Positions 34,954-47,482 of a stretch of 64,000 nt of DNA are shown piece after piece (position 1 is the first letter of the stretch; each line of letters opens with the position of its first letter). The notes below the pieces were generated by a model. That model made no database searches. It was not told where the DNA came from and worked only from the letters and a program-made list of their open reading frames with translations. The DNA is taken from the NCBI RefSeq assembly GCF_019710575.1, contig NZ_JAHWFK010000008.1, forward strand, positions 124,001 to 188,000, in the 5' to 3' direction. The stretch is from Paractinoplanes polyasparticus. GTDB lineage: Bacteria > Actinomycetota > Actinomycetes > Mycobacteriales > Micromonosporaceae. The translations under genes and the position numbers were made by a program.

Positions 34954-34976
34954 CCCGTAACAGATTATCTGTTACG
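34954..34976. promoter_or_regulatory. MarR operator in front of MFS exporter
   Basis: CCGTAACAGA-TTA-TCTGTTACGG: perfect 10-bp arms with a 3-bp spacer, ending 8 bp before the MFS ATG (34985). It would block transcription or initiation of the exporter. Confidence 0.8.
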
Positions 34977-34984
34977 GTCGGCCC

Positions 34985-36424
34985 ATGAGTGCTTCTCCGA
35001 AAGCGCGCGCGGGCGCCCTGGCCGTGCTGTGCGCCATGTCCTTGATGATCGTTCTGGACAGCACGATCGTGGCCGTGGCGGTGCCGGACATCCAACGCGA
35101 CCTCGGCTTCTCCGACGCCGGCGTCGCCTGGGTGGTCAACGGCTATCTGGTCGCCTTCGCCGGGCTGCTGCTGTTCGCGGGGCGCCTCGGCGACCTCGTC
35201 GGAGCCTGGCGGGTCTTTCTCGCGGGCCTCGGCGTCTTCACCGTCGCCAGCCTGCTGTGCGGGTTCGCCCCCACCGCCGGAGCGTTGATCGCCGGACGGT
35301 TCCTGCAGGGAGCGGGCGGCGCGCTGGCCGCGGCCGTCGTGCTCGGCATGATCGTGCGGCTCTTCCCCGGCCCCGAGGAGCAGGCCCGGGCCATGGGCAT
35401 CTACAGCTTCACCCAGGCCGGCGGCGCCGCGACCGGCTTCGTGCTCGGCGGCGTGCTGACCGACGCGCTCGGCTGGCCCGTCATCTTCCTGATCAACGTG
35501 CCCATCGGCCTGGCCGTGTGGCTGGCCGGTCGCCGCCTGCTCCCCCGCGAGGCCGGCCCGGGTGTGGGCCGGGGTCTCGACCTGCCGGGGGCCGTGCTGA
35601 TCACGGCGGGTCTCTCGTCCGGTGTGTACGCGATCGTCAACACCGCCCCCGTCGCCGCCACCGCAGCCGTGCTGTTCCTGGCCGGATTCGTGCTGCGACA
35701 GCGCCTGGCCCGGCGCCCGCTGATCGCGCTGCGCGTTCTCGCCCGTCCCTGGCTGCTGATCGCGAACGCCGCCGTCGTGCTGGTGTTCGCCACCGGCATG
35801 GGCTTCCAGTTCATGAACGCCCTGTTCGTACAGCGGGTAATGGGCTACGACGCATTCGGCACCGGCCTCGCGTTCCTACCCACACCGATCGTGATCGGCC
35901 TCGTCTCACTCTTCGTGGCGCCCCGCCTGACCGGCCGGTTCGGCCCGCGCCCGGTGCTGATCGGCGGCCTGACGCTGCTGTTCGCCGGCGTGCTGCTGCT
36001 CCACCGCATGCCCGCCGCCCCGTCCTACTGGGCCGACATGTTCCCCCCACTGATCATCATGGGCCTCGGCGTCGGCGTCACGGTCCCGTCGATCATCATG
36101 CTGGCCATGGCCGGCGCCGCCCCGGCCGACACCGGCATGGTCTCCGGCTTCAGCAACACCGCCCAGCAGGCCGGCGGCGCCCTGGGCCTCTCCGTCCTGG
36201 CCATCGTCGCTGCCACCCGCACGGCCGCCTCGGAACCAGGCGTTCCCGAGGTGGTGGCCCTGCACGCGGGCTACAGCCAGGCTTTCCTGGTGGCGGCCGG
36301 CTTCGTCCTCGCCGCCCTGCTGATCGTCGTCCTCGCCCTGCGCCACACACCCGCCACTGCCGCGCAAGGCGAGCCTCCAGTCACGGCCGCCTTGGGAAAC
36401 GCCGCCGCACCACCAGCACGATGA
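34985..36424 (+). CDS. MFS exporter, 14-helix EmrB/QacA (DHA2) type
   Basis: 479 residues with ~14 hydrophobic segments. N-terminal signature LDSTIVAVAVPDIQRDLGFS and VAWVVNGYLV, then RLGDLVGAWRVF and motif C-like QAGGAATGFVLGG. Proton-driven drug efflux is the usual role; the substrate is unknown. Regulated by the adjacent MarR through the palindrome at 34954-34976. Confidence 0.92.
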   Translation: MSASPKARAGALAVLCAMSLMIVLDSTIVAVAVPDIQRDLGFSDAGVAWVVNGYLVAFAGLLLFAGRLGDLVGAWRVFLAGLGVFTVASLLCGFAPTAGALIAGRFLQGAGGALAAAVVLGMIVRLFPGPEEQARAMGIYSFTQAGGAATGFVLGGVLTDALGWPVIFLINVPIGLAVWLAGRRLLPREAGPGVGRGLDLPGAVLITAGLSSGVYAIVNTAPVAATAAVLFLAGFVLRQRLARRPLIALRVLARPWLLIANAAVVLVFATGMGFQFMNALFVQRVMGYDAFGTGLAFLPTPIVIGLVSLFVAPRLTGRFGPRPVLIGGLTLLFAGVLLLHRMPAAPSYWADMFPPLIIMGLGVGVTVPSIIMLAMAGAAPADTGMVSGFSNTAQQAGGALGLSVLAIVAATRTAASEPGVPEVVALHAGYSQAFLVAAGFVLAALLIVVLALRHTPATAAQGEPPVTAALGNAAAPPAR

Positions 36425-36471
36425 TCGGGGCCAGGTATTGTTCCTCCCCGGTCTGGGGAGGCGAAGGCACG

Positions 36472-37095
36472 GTGGCTCAACTGCATTTCCGGTACGCGGC
36501 GATGAACAGCGGCAAAAGCACGATGGTGCTGCAATACCGGCACACGTACGCCGCCTGCGGCCGCAACGGGCTGCTGATGACCCGCCTCGACCGGGCCGGC
36601 GAGGGAATAGTGTCGTCACGCATCGGCATCAGCGCGGACGCCATCGAGTTCGGCGCGGCCACCGACCTGGCCCACCTCGTCATGGTCCATCCCGGCGCCC
36701 GCGTCGACCACCTCATCGTCGACGAGGCGCAGTTCCTCTCGGCCGAACAGGTCGACCAGCTGGCCTGGCTCGTCGACGACCAGCACCTCGACGTCTTCAC
36801 CTTCGGCCTGCTGTCGGACTTCCGGGGCGAGCAGTTCCCCGGCTCGGCCCGGCTGGTCGTCCTGGCCGACGTCGTCGAGGCGTTGCAGGTCTATCCGATG
36901 TGCTGGTGCGGCCAGCCGGCCCGGATGAACGCCCGCGTCACCGGCGGCGTGATGGTCCGCGACGGCGACACCGTCGTCGTGGGCAACACCGACACCGACG
37001 CCGACGCCGACGTCAGCTACGTCGTCCTGTGCCGCCGCCACCACCGCGCCGGCCAGCCGTACTCCCCCGCGCCGGCCGTCACGCTGGTCGGATGA
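36472..37095 (+). CDS. tdk: Thymidine kinase (type II)
   Basis: 207 residues, GTG 36472 behind a GGGGAGGCGAAGG stretch. P-loop [10 protein letters not shown], lasso/substrate region with [22 protein letters not shown], and a zinc site formed by CWCGQPA and VLCRRHH. Salvages thymidine to dTMP with ATP. Its 3' end overlaps the convergent NUDIX gene by 17 bp. Confidence 0.93.
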   Translation: MAQLHFRYAAMNSGKSTMVLQYRHTYAACGRNGLLMTRLDRAGEGIVSSRIGISADAIEFGAATDLAHLVMVHPGARVDHLIVDEAQFLSAEQVDQLAWLVDDQHLDVFTFGLLSDFRGEQFPGSARLVVLADVVEALQVYPMCWCGQPARMNARVTGGVMVRDGDTVVVGNTDTDADADVSYVVLCRRHHRAGQPYSPAPAVTLVG

Positions 37096-37566
37096 TGGGC
37101 CGGCCGTCGATCTCGACGGGGCCGGCCGGAGGGTCGACGGCCAGCAGCCCGGGCAGCAGGGTGAGCAGGTCACGCGGCGAGAAGACGTCAGCCGACGCGG
37201 CGATCTCGGGAACGCTCCACCAGCGGAACTCGCCGACGTTCTCGGCCGCCAGCTGCTCGGGCGTGAGGGTGCCGCACGGCGTGAAGGCCGGCGAGCGGAT
37301 CAGGAAGTAGTCGTTGATCACGCCGTCCCAGCCGGGCACGTAGTCGACGCCGTGTGTCTCGCGGTGCCAGACATGCGGCGGTGTGCCCGCCACGGCCAGC
37401 CCGGTCTCCTCGGCCAACTCGCGCCGCAACGCGTCGAGCAGCGTCTCCCCGGGCTCTATGCCGCCGCCGGGTGGCACCCACAGCGTGGCGTCGCCCAGCG
37501 GCGTGGCATAGAGCAGCAGCCGGTCGTCCGGGTCGACGACCAGCCCGCGTACGGAATGACGCAGCC

Positions 37567-37570
<4 letters not shown>
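37079..37570 (-). CDS. NUDIX hydrolase
   Basis: 163 residues, GTG 37570 overlapping the threonine aldolase stop (GTGA). NUDIX box [20 protein letters not shown] followed by TGL, complete for metal binding and catalysis. It hydrolyses nucleoside diphosphate-X substrates; the substrate is not predictable. Third gene of the aroG-aldolase-NUDIX operon. Confidence 0.88.
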
Positions 37571-41529
<3,959 letters not shown>

Positions 41530-41552
41530 TGGGTCTCCTCATGGAACAGTTA

Positions 41553-41563
41553 GGAAACTTTCC
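41553..41563. promoter_or_regulatory. GGAAACTTTCC palindrome upstream of chitinase gene
   Basis: GGAAA-C-TTTCC, within TTAGGAAACTTTCC, 24 bp upstream of the chitinase start. Similar TTAGGAAA(C/G)TTTCC elements precede polysaccharide-hydrolase genes in actinomycetes as I recall; the regulator is unknown to me. Confidence 0.45.
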
Positions 41564-41747
41564 AAAAAGTTCGTTGGGAGTGACCGTAGTCATAGGAATT
41601 CACACTCGTCAAGATGTCCCGGCGGGATTGCCCCAACGCTTGACTTTGCGACCGCCGCCGCTACGGGGTGCACACTCACGGACACAGCGCGTAGTCTGCG
41701 AGCATGACCATCTCCGACGCTGTAGTCACTGAGGCCACACGCCGCCG

Positions 41748-42425
41748 ATGAGCATTCGTGTGATCGGAGTCGATGCGTACGCCCTCGGCTGGGTCGGTGT
41801 CGAGCTGCGCGACGGCGCGTTCGGCCGGGCCGTCCTGGCCTCCACGCTCTATGAGATCGTCGCCGGCAGCTCGGGCGCCTCGGTCATCGGCGTGGACATC
41901 CCCCTCGGCATGCTGCCCGACCGCTGGCGCGCCGCCGACACCCTGGCCGCCGACCAACTGGGCCCGCGCCGCGGCAGTGTCTTCCGGGTGCCCCCGCGCG
42001 CGGTCTGGCAGGAGGCCGAGTTCACCACGGCCAACCGGCTCTGCCGCGAGCTGACCGGCGCCGGGCTGAGCCGGCAGTCCTGGGCGTTGCGGCCCAAGCT
42101 GCTCGAGGCCAACGCGATCTGGGAACGACATCCCGGCCTGCTCTTCGAGGCGCACCCCGAGGTCTCGTTCCGCACGATGGCGGGCGAGCCCCTGCAGTAC
42201 GCGAAGAAGACGTGGACCGGTCAGGCCCGCCGCCGGGAGCTACTGGCCCGCAACGGCATCGTGCTGCCCGACCAGATCGGCCCGGCCGGCCAGGCGCCGC
42301 CGGACGACATTCTGGACGCGGCCGCCGTCGCCTGGTCGGCCCACCGCATGGCCACCGGGACGGCCCTGAGCCACCCCAGCCCGCCGGAGGAGAACAACGG
42401 CAGCAAGATCGCCATCTGGTACTGA
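41748..42425 (+). CDS. DUF429-family protein
   Basis: 225 residues. RNase H-like strand pattern: VIGVDAYALGWVGVEL near the N-terminus, VIGVDIPLGML near residue 48, FRVPPRAVW, and a late DDILDAAAVAWSAHRM. These match the DUF429 family, whose carboxylates suggest a nuclease-like fold but whose function is not established. Convergent with proC, 8 bp apart. Confidence 0.78.
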   Translation: MSIRVIGVDAYALGWVGVELRDGAFGRAVLASTLYEIVAGSSGASVIGVDIPLGMLPDRWRAADTLAADQLGPRRGSVFRVPPRAVWQEAEFTTANRLCRELTGAGLSRQSWALRPKLLEANAIWERHPGLLFEAHPEVSFRTMAGEPLQYAKKTWTGQARRRELLARNGIVLPDQIGPAGQAPPDDILDAAAVAWSAHRMATGTALSHPSPPEENNGSKIAIWY

Positions 42426-42433
42426 GACGCGGC

Positions 42434-43249
42434 CTACCGGCCCGGGCCCGCCATGTCGCTCGCGATCTGACGGGCCCGGTCACGGGCCGCCTCGAGAGCG
42501 CCGAGAAAGGCCGCGCGCACGCCGCCGACCTCGAGTTCGCGCAGAGCCGCGGCGGTGGTGCCGGCCGGGGAGGTGACCGACTCGCGCAGCTTGGCCGGGT
42601 GCTCCCCCGAGTCGCGCAGCATGACGGCCGAGCCGACCGCGGTCTGCACGGCCAGCTCGTGGGCGACGGTGCGCGGCAGTCCGAGCAGCACGCCGGCCTC
42701 GATCATCGACTCGACGACGAGATAGAGGTACGCCGGGCCGGAGCCGGAGAGGGCGGTGACCGCGTCCTGCTGGTATTCCGGGACGCGCAGGGTGCGGCCG
42801 ATCGGCTTGAAGATCTCTTCGGCGGTCGCCAGGTGCTCCTCGGTGGCGTGCGCGCCCCGCGACAGCACCGACATCGCCTGGTCGACCAGGGCCGGGGTGT
42901 TGGTCATGACGCGGACGACGGGGACGCCGTCGGGCAGCCGTTCGGCGAAGAAGCTCGTGGGCAGGCCGGCGCAGAGCGACACGACCAGCTTGTCCGCCGT
43001 CACCTTGCCGCCGACCTCGTCGAGCAGCTTGCCCGCGTCCTGCGGCTTGACGCCGACGACGAGCACATCGGCCCGGGCCACGGCGGCCTCGTTGGACAAC
43101 GGGCGGATGCCGTAGCGCTCGGCCAGCTCGGCCGCCCGCTCGGGGCGACGCGCGGTGGCCAGCACCTGGTCGACCGGCCGCCCCGAGCGCAGCAGCCCGG
43201 CCAGGACCAGTTCGCCCAGCTTGCCCGTGCCCATCACCGCGACGCTCAT
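42434..43249 (-). CDS. proC: Pyrroline-5-carboxylate reductase
   Basis: 271 residues from ATG 43249 (MSVAVMGTGKLGELV) after GAGGGGCGGGC. Rossmann NADPH motif GTGKLG, later VVGVKPQD, and the C-terminal ProC signature (ALSGSGPAYLYLVVESM, then SPAGTTAAALRELE). Last step of proline synthesis. Follows the phosphofructokinase gene on the same strand, but a terminator lies between them. Confidence 0.92.
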   Translation of the reverse strand: MSVAVMGTGKLGELVLAGLLRSGRPVDQVLATARRPERAAELAERYGIRPLSNEAAVARADVLVVGVKPQDAGKLLDEVGGKVTADKLVVSLCAGLPTSFFAERLPDGVPVVRVMTNTPALVDQAMSVLSRGAHATEEHLATAEEIFKPIGRTLRVPEYQQDAVTALSGSGPAYLYLVVESMIEAGVLLGLPRTVAHELAVQTAVGSAVMLRDSGEHPAKLRESVTSPAGTTAAALRELEVGGVRAAFLGALEAARDRARQIASDMAGPGR

Positions 43250-43266
43250 GCCCGCCCCTCTCGACA

Positions 43267-43299
43267 AGTAAGGGGCGACCATGGCGGCCGCCCCTTACT
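43267..43299 (-). terminator. Terminator of the phosphofructokinase gene
   Basis: AGTAAGGGGCG (43267-43277) pairs exactly with CGCCCCTTACT (43289-43299) around an 11-nt loop, 13 bp after the stop. Confidence 0.75.
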
Positions 43300-43311
43300 G
43301 CAATGACTAGG

Positions 43312-44340
43312 TCAGCTGCCGAAGAAGACTTCGGCCTCTTCGTAGCGCGACAGCGGAACGGTCTTGAGCTCGCCGGTGCCGTCGATCAGCGGCACACGCA
43401 CGATGTCGGTGCCCCGCAGCGCCATCATCTTACCGAAGTCGCCCTCGTGGACGGCGTCGATGGCCTGCAGGCCGAAGCGGGTCGCGAGCACCCGGTCGAA
43501 CGCGGTCGGCGTGCCACCGCGCTGGATGTGACCGAGGACGACCGTGCGGGCCTCCTTGCCGGTCTTCTCCTCCAGCTGCTCGGCCAGCCACTGGCCGATG
43601 CCGCCCAGGCGGACGTGGCCGAAGGAGTCGAGCTCCTTGCTCTGCAGCGACATCTGGCCGTCGAGCGGCTGGGCGCCCTCGGAGACGACGACGATCGGCG
43701 CGTACTCGACCTGGAAGCGCTTGGTCACGTACGTCGCGACCTGCTCGACGTCGAACGGGCGCTCGGGCAGCAGGATCACGTTGGCGCCACCGGCCAGGCC
43801 CGCGTGCAGGGCGATCCAGCCCGCGTGACGGCCCATGACCTCGACGACCAGCGTGCGGTGGTGCGACTCGGCCGTGGTGTGCAGCCGGTCGATCGCCTCC
43901 ATCGCGATGTTGACCGCGGTGTCGAAACCGAAGGTGTAGTCGGTGGCGTTCAGGTCGTTGTCGATCGTCTTGGGCACGCCGACCACGTTGACGCCCAGGT
44001 CGTTCAGCTTGGTGGCGACGCCGAGGGTGTCCTCGCCACCGATCGCCACGAGCGCGTCCACGCCCTGCTCGGCCAGGTTGGCCTTGATCTTCTCGACACC
44101 ACCGTCGATCTTGAACGGGTTGGTGCGCGAGGAGCCCAGGATGGTGCCACCCCGGGGCAGGATGCCGCGGACCTCGGCGATGCCGAGCGGCTTCGTCAGA
44201 CCCTCGAGCGGGCCCTTCCAGCCGTCGCGGAAGCCGACGAACTCGTGACCGTACGCGGCGACGCCCTTGCGGACCACCGCCCGGATCACCGCGTTGAGAC
44301 CGGGGCAGTCGCCGCCGCCGGTGAGCACGCCGATACGCAT
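43312..44340 (-). CDS. pfp: 6-phosphofructokinase with PPi-type active site
   Basis: 342 residues. Group III PFK fold: GGGDCPGLNAVIRA at the N-terminus, GGEDTLGVA, PKTIDNDLNATDY, MGRHAGWIA, and a C-terminal RGGTPTAFDR. The GGED aspartate and the lysine of PKTIDND stand where ATP-dependent E. coli PFK has glycines (104 and 124). The Asp-plus-Lys pair is the signature of PPi-dependent PFKs such as the Amycolatopsis methanolica enzyme. It would make phosphorylation of fructose-6-P reversible and PPi-driven. Monocistronic with a strong terminator. Confidence 0.88.
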   Translation of the reverse strand: MRIGVLTGGGDCPGLNAVIRAVVRKGVAAYGHEFVGFRDGWKGPLEGLTKPLGIAEVRGILPRGGTILGSSRTNPFKIDGGVEKIKANLAEQGVDALVAIGGEDTLGVATKLNDLGVNVVGVPKTIDNDLNATDYTFGFDTAVNIAMEAIDRLHTTAESHHRTLVVEVMGRHAGWIALHAGLAGGANVILLPERPFDVEQVATYVTKRFQVEYAPIVVVSEGAQPLDGQMSLQSKELDSFGHVRLGGIGQWLAEQLEEKTGKEARTVVLGHIQRGGTPTAFDRVLATRFGLQAIDAVHEGDFGKMMALRGTDIVRVPLIDGTGELKTVPLSRYEEAEVFFGS

Positions 44341-44411
44341 GTTGCTCGTCCTCCCTGTAACGGGGTTTGCGAGAAGCTGTTCGAGCCCGTCGAGCCCCAG
44401 GGAGAAATGAG

Positions 44412-44427
44412 TCGGCAGCGCTGCCGA
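44412..44427. promoter_or_regulatory. 16-bp perfect palindrome upstream of phosphofructokinase gene
   Basis: TCGGCAGCGCTGCCGA, fully self-complementary, 72 bp upstream of the start in a 150-bp intergenic region. Candidate operator; no known match that I can name. Confidence 0.4.
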
Positions 44428-44490
44428 GCCCGGGGCGGGCTTGCGACCCGAACTTTAGTCGCCGCCCGCCGCCTGGATGCAGCCGCCCCG

Positions 44491-44988
44491 CTAAAGCCGC
44501 ACTGTTTCGTTCTCGCCCGCGTCGGGCGTCTTTCCGGTCACGGCGGCTTTGGCCGCACCCAGCAGCGTGATCACCTTCGAGCTGTGCGCGGCCTCCCAGT
44601 ACTCGGCCGTGTCGGCGTGCACCTTGACCAGGGTCAGGTTGGGCGTCTCGAGGCCCTCCGGGAACCACGCCTTGAGGAACGGGTTCCACAGCTCCTTGGC
44701 CTTGGCCGGATCGTCCGTGCGCACGGCGCGGCCCGCGATGGAGATCCAGTTGTTCTGCTTCTGGTCGCTGAACGACACGTTCACCTCGGGGTGCACGGCG
44801 ATCTGCTCGACCAGGTCGGAGTCGGAGTACGTGAAGAACCACAGGTCGCCGTCGAACTCGACGTCCTGCAGGGCCATCGGCCGGCTCACGTGCTTACCGT
44901 CCGTCGTCATGGTGGTCAGCATGCCGATGCGGGCATCCTTGACCATCTCCTTGACCTTGTCGCGGCGTTCCTGCTCGTTGTCGGTCAT
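44491..44988 (-). CDS. Pyridoxamine 5'-phosphate oxidase-like (general stress) protein
   Basis: 165 residues from ATG 44988 (MTDNEQERRDKVKEM). Split-barrel flavin-binding fold: MLTTMTTDGKHVSRPMALQD, LWFFTYSDSDL, VNVSFSDQKQNNWISIAGRA, YWEAAHSS. These match the stress-protein-26 branch of PNPOx-like proteins, which bind FMN/F420 or haem; the cofactor is unknown. Monocistronic. Confidence 0.85.
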   Translation of the reverse strand: MTDNEQERRDKVKEMVKDARIGMLTTMTTDGKHVSRPMALQDVEFDGDLWFFTYSDSDLVEQIAVHPEVNVSFSDQKQNNWISIAGRAVRTDDPAKAKELWNPFLKAWFPEGLETPNLTLVKVHADTAEYWEAAHSSKVITLLGAAKAAVTGKTPDAGENETVRL

Positions 44989-45071
44989 GCCAGTCCACTG
45001 CCCGTGAATCGACCGGTCAAACGGTGACGCGTCGGGGTTCGTCCGGGTTTCACCGCGGGCAGGCTCAGCTC

Positions 45072-45560
45072 TCACCCACCCATGGCGCGCCAGCGGGCCA
45101 GGTTGTGGCGGGCGTCGACCAGCGCGTCGTGCCGGCCCGACATGGTGGGCAGCGCCGGGCGACCGCGGTCGTCCCAGAGCTGGCGCAGATCCTTGGTGAA
45201 GCGCGGGATGTCGCGGGGCAGGGCCGGCATCGCGCCCCACAGCTGGGCCAGCGCCACGTGGTCGTACGCGGCGAACCAGGCCCACAGCTCGATCTGCTCG
45301 TCGCGCCCGGCCACCGGCTCCTTCAGGAACGCGTACAGGTCGTCGCGGATCCGCTCGCGCGAGCGCCACGCCTTGTCGGAGGGCGACGGCAGCTTGTCGA
45401 GCACGTTGCGGCGCACCCAGGGAATCGCGCGACTGTCGTCGAACTCGGTGCTGACCGCGTAGAACTCGCGGCCGAACTCGTCGACCACGCCGATCGAGAC
45501 CAGGTCGACCAGGCGCCCGTCCTCGATGAACTCGCAGTCGTAGAAATATCTGTAGGCCAT
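45072..45560 (-). CDS. RNase AS-type 3'-5' exoribonuclease
   Basis: 162 residues. DEDDh exonuclease pattern: YFYDCEFIEDG (Asp/Glu), WAWFAAYDHVAL (Asp) and HDALVDARHNLARW (His/Asp). Orthologue of Mtb Rv2179c, a polyadenylate-specific exoribonuclease. Follows an aminoglycoside-phosphotransferase-like gene by 6 bp on the same strand. Confidence 0.9.
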   Translation of the reverse strand: MAYRYFYDCEFIEDGRLVDLVSIGVVDEFGREFYAVSTEFDDSRAIPWVRRNVLDKLPSPSDKAWRSRERIRDDLYAFLKEPVAGRDEQIELWAWFAAYDHVALAQLWGAMPALPRDIPRFTKDLRQLWDDRGRPALPTMSGRHDALVDARHNLARWRAMGG

Positions 45561-45566
45561 CGCGGC

Positions 45567-46412
45567 CTATTGTTCCAGGGCCTTCCGAGCTTGCCGCAGC
45601 GCCTCCACGCATCCGTAGCGGGCCGCCCGTTCGGCCTGCACAGCCCAGCGCAACCGCAGCAGCACCGGCAGCACGGCGTGCAGCTCGTCGGCCTCCACCG
45701 GCCCGGCCGCGAGGTAACCGTCGATCAACTCGCTCGAGTGCGCCGGCCCGCCGGCGTAGACGACCGCCGCGGCCACGTCGTAGACCAGCGGCCCGACCCC
45801 GCTCGCCCCGCAGTCGAGCAGCCCGGCCCGGCCCGTGCCCGGGTCGACGACGAAGCCGCCGGGCGCCGGGTCGCCGTGCAGCACCCCGTACGTCAGCCGG
45901 TCGGTGACCGTGAGGCGCTTGGCGGCGGCGGACGCGTCGGCGACAGCCGCACGCAGCCACGGCTCGGCGTCGAGGTGACCGGCGCCGGTGTCGATCGGCT
46001 GCCAGGCGCGCAGCCCGGGGTGGTGGAAGCCCTGCAACGCCCGGTGCACGGCGCCGAGCCGGTCACCCCACCACTGCTGGTCGATCGGATCGGCGCCGTC
46101 GAGCCGGCGGCCGGGCACCCGGCGCAGCACGGCGAACGCGCCGGCCTCGGTCTGGGCGGTGAGCCCGCCGGCCAGGGTGCGCACCGGTTCACCGGCCGGG
46201 ATGTCCCGGCCCCGCAGATGCTCGGCGGCAACCAGGCCCGCCTCCACCGGGAGGCGTGCGCCGGGTTCACTCAGCCGGACGACGTACTGGTCACCCGCGA
46301 CGGTCACCTCCCATCCGTGTGACAGCAGCACGTCGTCCAGGGCAATGATGTCGCTCGGGACGAGATGCCACTCGTCCCGCAGCGTCGTTCGAAGCAGTTC
46401 GGCATCCGGCAC
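45567..46412 (-). CDS. Aminoglycoside-phosphotransferase-fold protein with altered active site
   Basis: 281 residues. APH/choline-kinase-like fold (GDQYVVRLSEPGARL, LGAVHRALQGFHHPGL). The catalytic loop HGDPAPGGFVVD lacks the usual HGDxxxxN asparagine, and the DFG-equivalent is LLDCGASGVGP rather than D(W/F)(D/E). Asp of HGD and the later Asp are kept. Kinase activity is uncertain; it may have moved to another ligand. It overlaps no partner, and precedes the RNase AS gene. Confidence 0.75.
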   Translation of the reverse strand: MPDAELLRTTLRDEWHLVPSDIIALDDVLLSHGWEVTVAGDQYVVRLSEPGARLPVEAGLVAAEHLRGRDIPAGEPVRTLAGGLTAQTEAGAFAVLRRVPGRRLDGADPIDQQWWGDRLGAVHRALQGFHHPGLRAWQPIDTGAGHLDAEPWLRAAVADASAAAKRLTVTDRLTYGVLHGDPAPGGFVVDPGTGRAGLLDCGASGVGPLVYDVAAAVVYAGGPAHSSELIDGYLAAGPVEADELHAVLPVLLRLRWAVQAERAARYGCVEALRQARKALEQ

Positions 46413-46473
46413 CGCGGGATTGTCAGGGCAGATGACGTAAATCTGACGGACAACGGGGGTGACCTCGGGTGGG

Positions 46474-46594
46474 CGATCACTCTTGGCATCCAGAGGTTTA
46501 CAGATAGCAACAGGAGCGGAATGATCCTATGAGGCGTCGCGGTGCAGGCGCGCAGAAATGGCGCCGGCGGGTTGCTGTGTGCTAAGAGTGATCG
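46474..46594. promoter_or_regulatory. Long-range inverted repeat upstream of crp-like gene
   Basis: CGATCACTCTT (46474-46484) and AAGAGTGATCG (46584-46594): exact 11-bp inverted copies 99 bp apart in the 246-bp divergent region between the APH-like and Crp genes. Candidate pair of operators; the left copy precedes the APH-like gene. Confidence 0.45.
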
Positions 46595-46658
46595 TTCGCG
46601 TCGTGGGGCCGGCGCGGCCACTCGTCGCTACGGCTCCCACCGGGGGAGGGATGACGCC

Positions 46659-47351
46659 GTGGACCATCGCATGCCGGACAATGGCGACGCGCTGACCGGG
46701 GTTGAGATGTTTGCCGGTCTCGAGCCTGAGGTCCGCCAGCGGGTGATCGCCACCGCGGTCCCACGCACGTACCGCAAGGGCCAGATCATCTTTGTCGAGC
46801 ACGACCCTGGCGAATCCTTGATCATTCTCAAGCGCGGCGCGGTTGCCATCTTCCGCACCGCGCCGACCGGCGAGCGCGCGGTGCTCACCGTCGTCCGTCC
46901 GCCGGACGTGCTGGGCGAGGTGTCCCTTCTGGACGCGTCGGCCCGCAGCGCGTCGGCCGAGGCGATCGAGGACTGCCAGGCGCTGAGCCTCTCGCGGTCG
47001 GCGTTCATCGACCTGGTGCACGCCAACCCGCGGATCCTCGACGCCGTGATGCGCTCGGTCGGCGCCCTGATCCGCCGCCTGACGGAACAGAACACCGACC
47101 ACGTCTTCCTCGACCTGCCGGGCCGGGTGGCCAAGACGCTCGTACGGCTGGCCGGCGAGAGCCAGGCTCCGATGATCACCATCGAGCTCAACCAGAGCCA
47201 GCTGGCCGAGATGGCGGGCGGTTCCCGGCAGAGCGTGAATCAGGCCATCGGCTCGTTCGCCAGCCGCGGCTGGCTGCGCACCGAGGGCCGCCGCATCGTC
47301 GTCACCGACCTGCAGGCTCTACGCCGTCGCGCAGGGATGAGTGTGGGTTAA
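46659..47351 (+). CDS. crp: Crp/Fnr-family regulator
   Basis: 230 residues from GTG 46659 (VDHRMPDNGDALTG) after GGGGGAGGG; ATG 46671 is the alternative. Cyclic-nucleotide-binding domain ~15-130 (GQIIFVEHDPGESLIIL, VLGEVSLLDASARSASA; Arg/Ser positions of the cAMP pocket present) and C-terminal winged HTH (SQLAEMAGGSRQSVNQAIGSF). Likely cAMP-responsive global regulator as in mycobacteria and Streptomyces. Ends before a nested terminator. Confidence 0.9.
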   Translation: MDHRMPDNGDALTGVEMFAGLEPEVRQRVIATAVPRTYRKGQIIFVEHDPGESLIILKRGAVAIFRTAPTGERAVLTVVRPPDVLGEVSLLDASARSASAEAIEDCQALSLSRSAFIDLVHANPRILDAVMRSVGALIRRLTEQNTDHVFLDLPGRVAKTLVRLAGESQAPMITIELNQSQLAEMAGGSRQSVNQAIGSFASRGWLRTEGRRIVVTDLQALRRRAGMSVG

Positions 47352-47400
47352 CTGAGCCTGATGGCCTCGCTCCGGTCGGCAGGCACCGCGCCCCGGGAGG

Positions 47401-47466
47401 TCGTTGTCGAGGCCACCGAAGAAGCCCTCGGCTTCGCCTAGCCTTTTTCGGCGCCCTCGACAACGA
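47401..47466. terminator. Nested bidirectional terminator between crp and acyltransferase
   Basis: Outer arms TCGTTGTCGAGG (47401-47412) and CCTCGACAACGA (47455-47466) are exact complements. Inside, GAAGCC-CTC-GGCTTC (47421-47435) is followed by CCTTTTT. It separates two convergent genes. Confidence 0.75.
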
Positions 47467-47482
47467 CGGGCGCAGTGCGACT

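Noticed and set aside
46413..46658. CRP site of the TGTGA-N6-TCACA type at the crp promoter
   Set aside because: GTGA and TCAC occur near 46460-46480 but with the wrong spacing.
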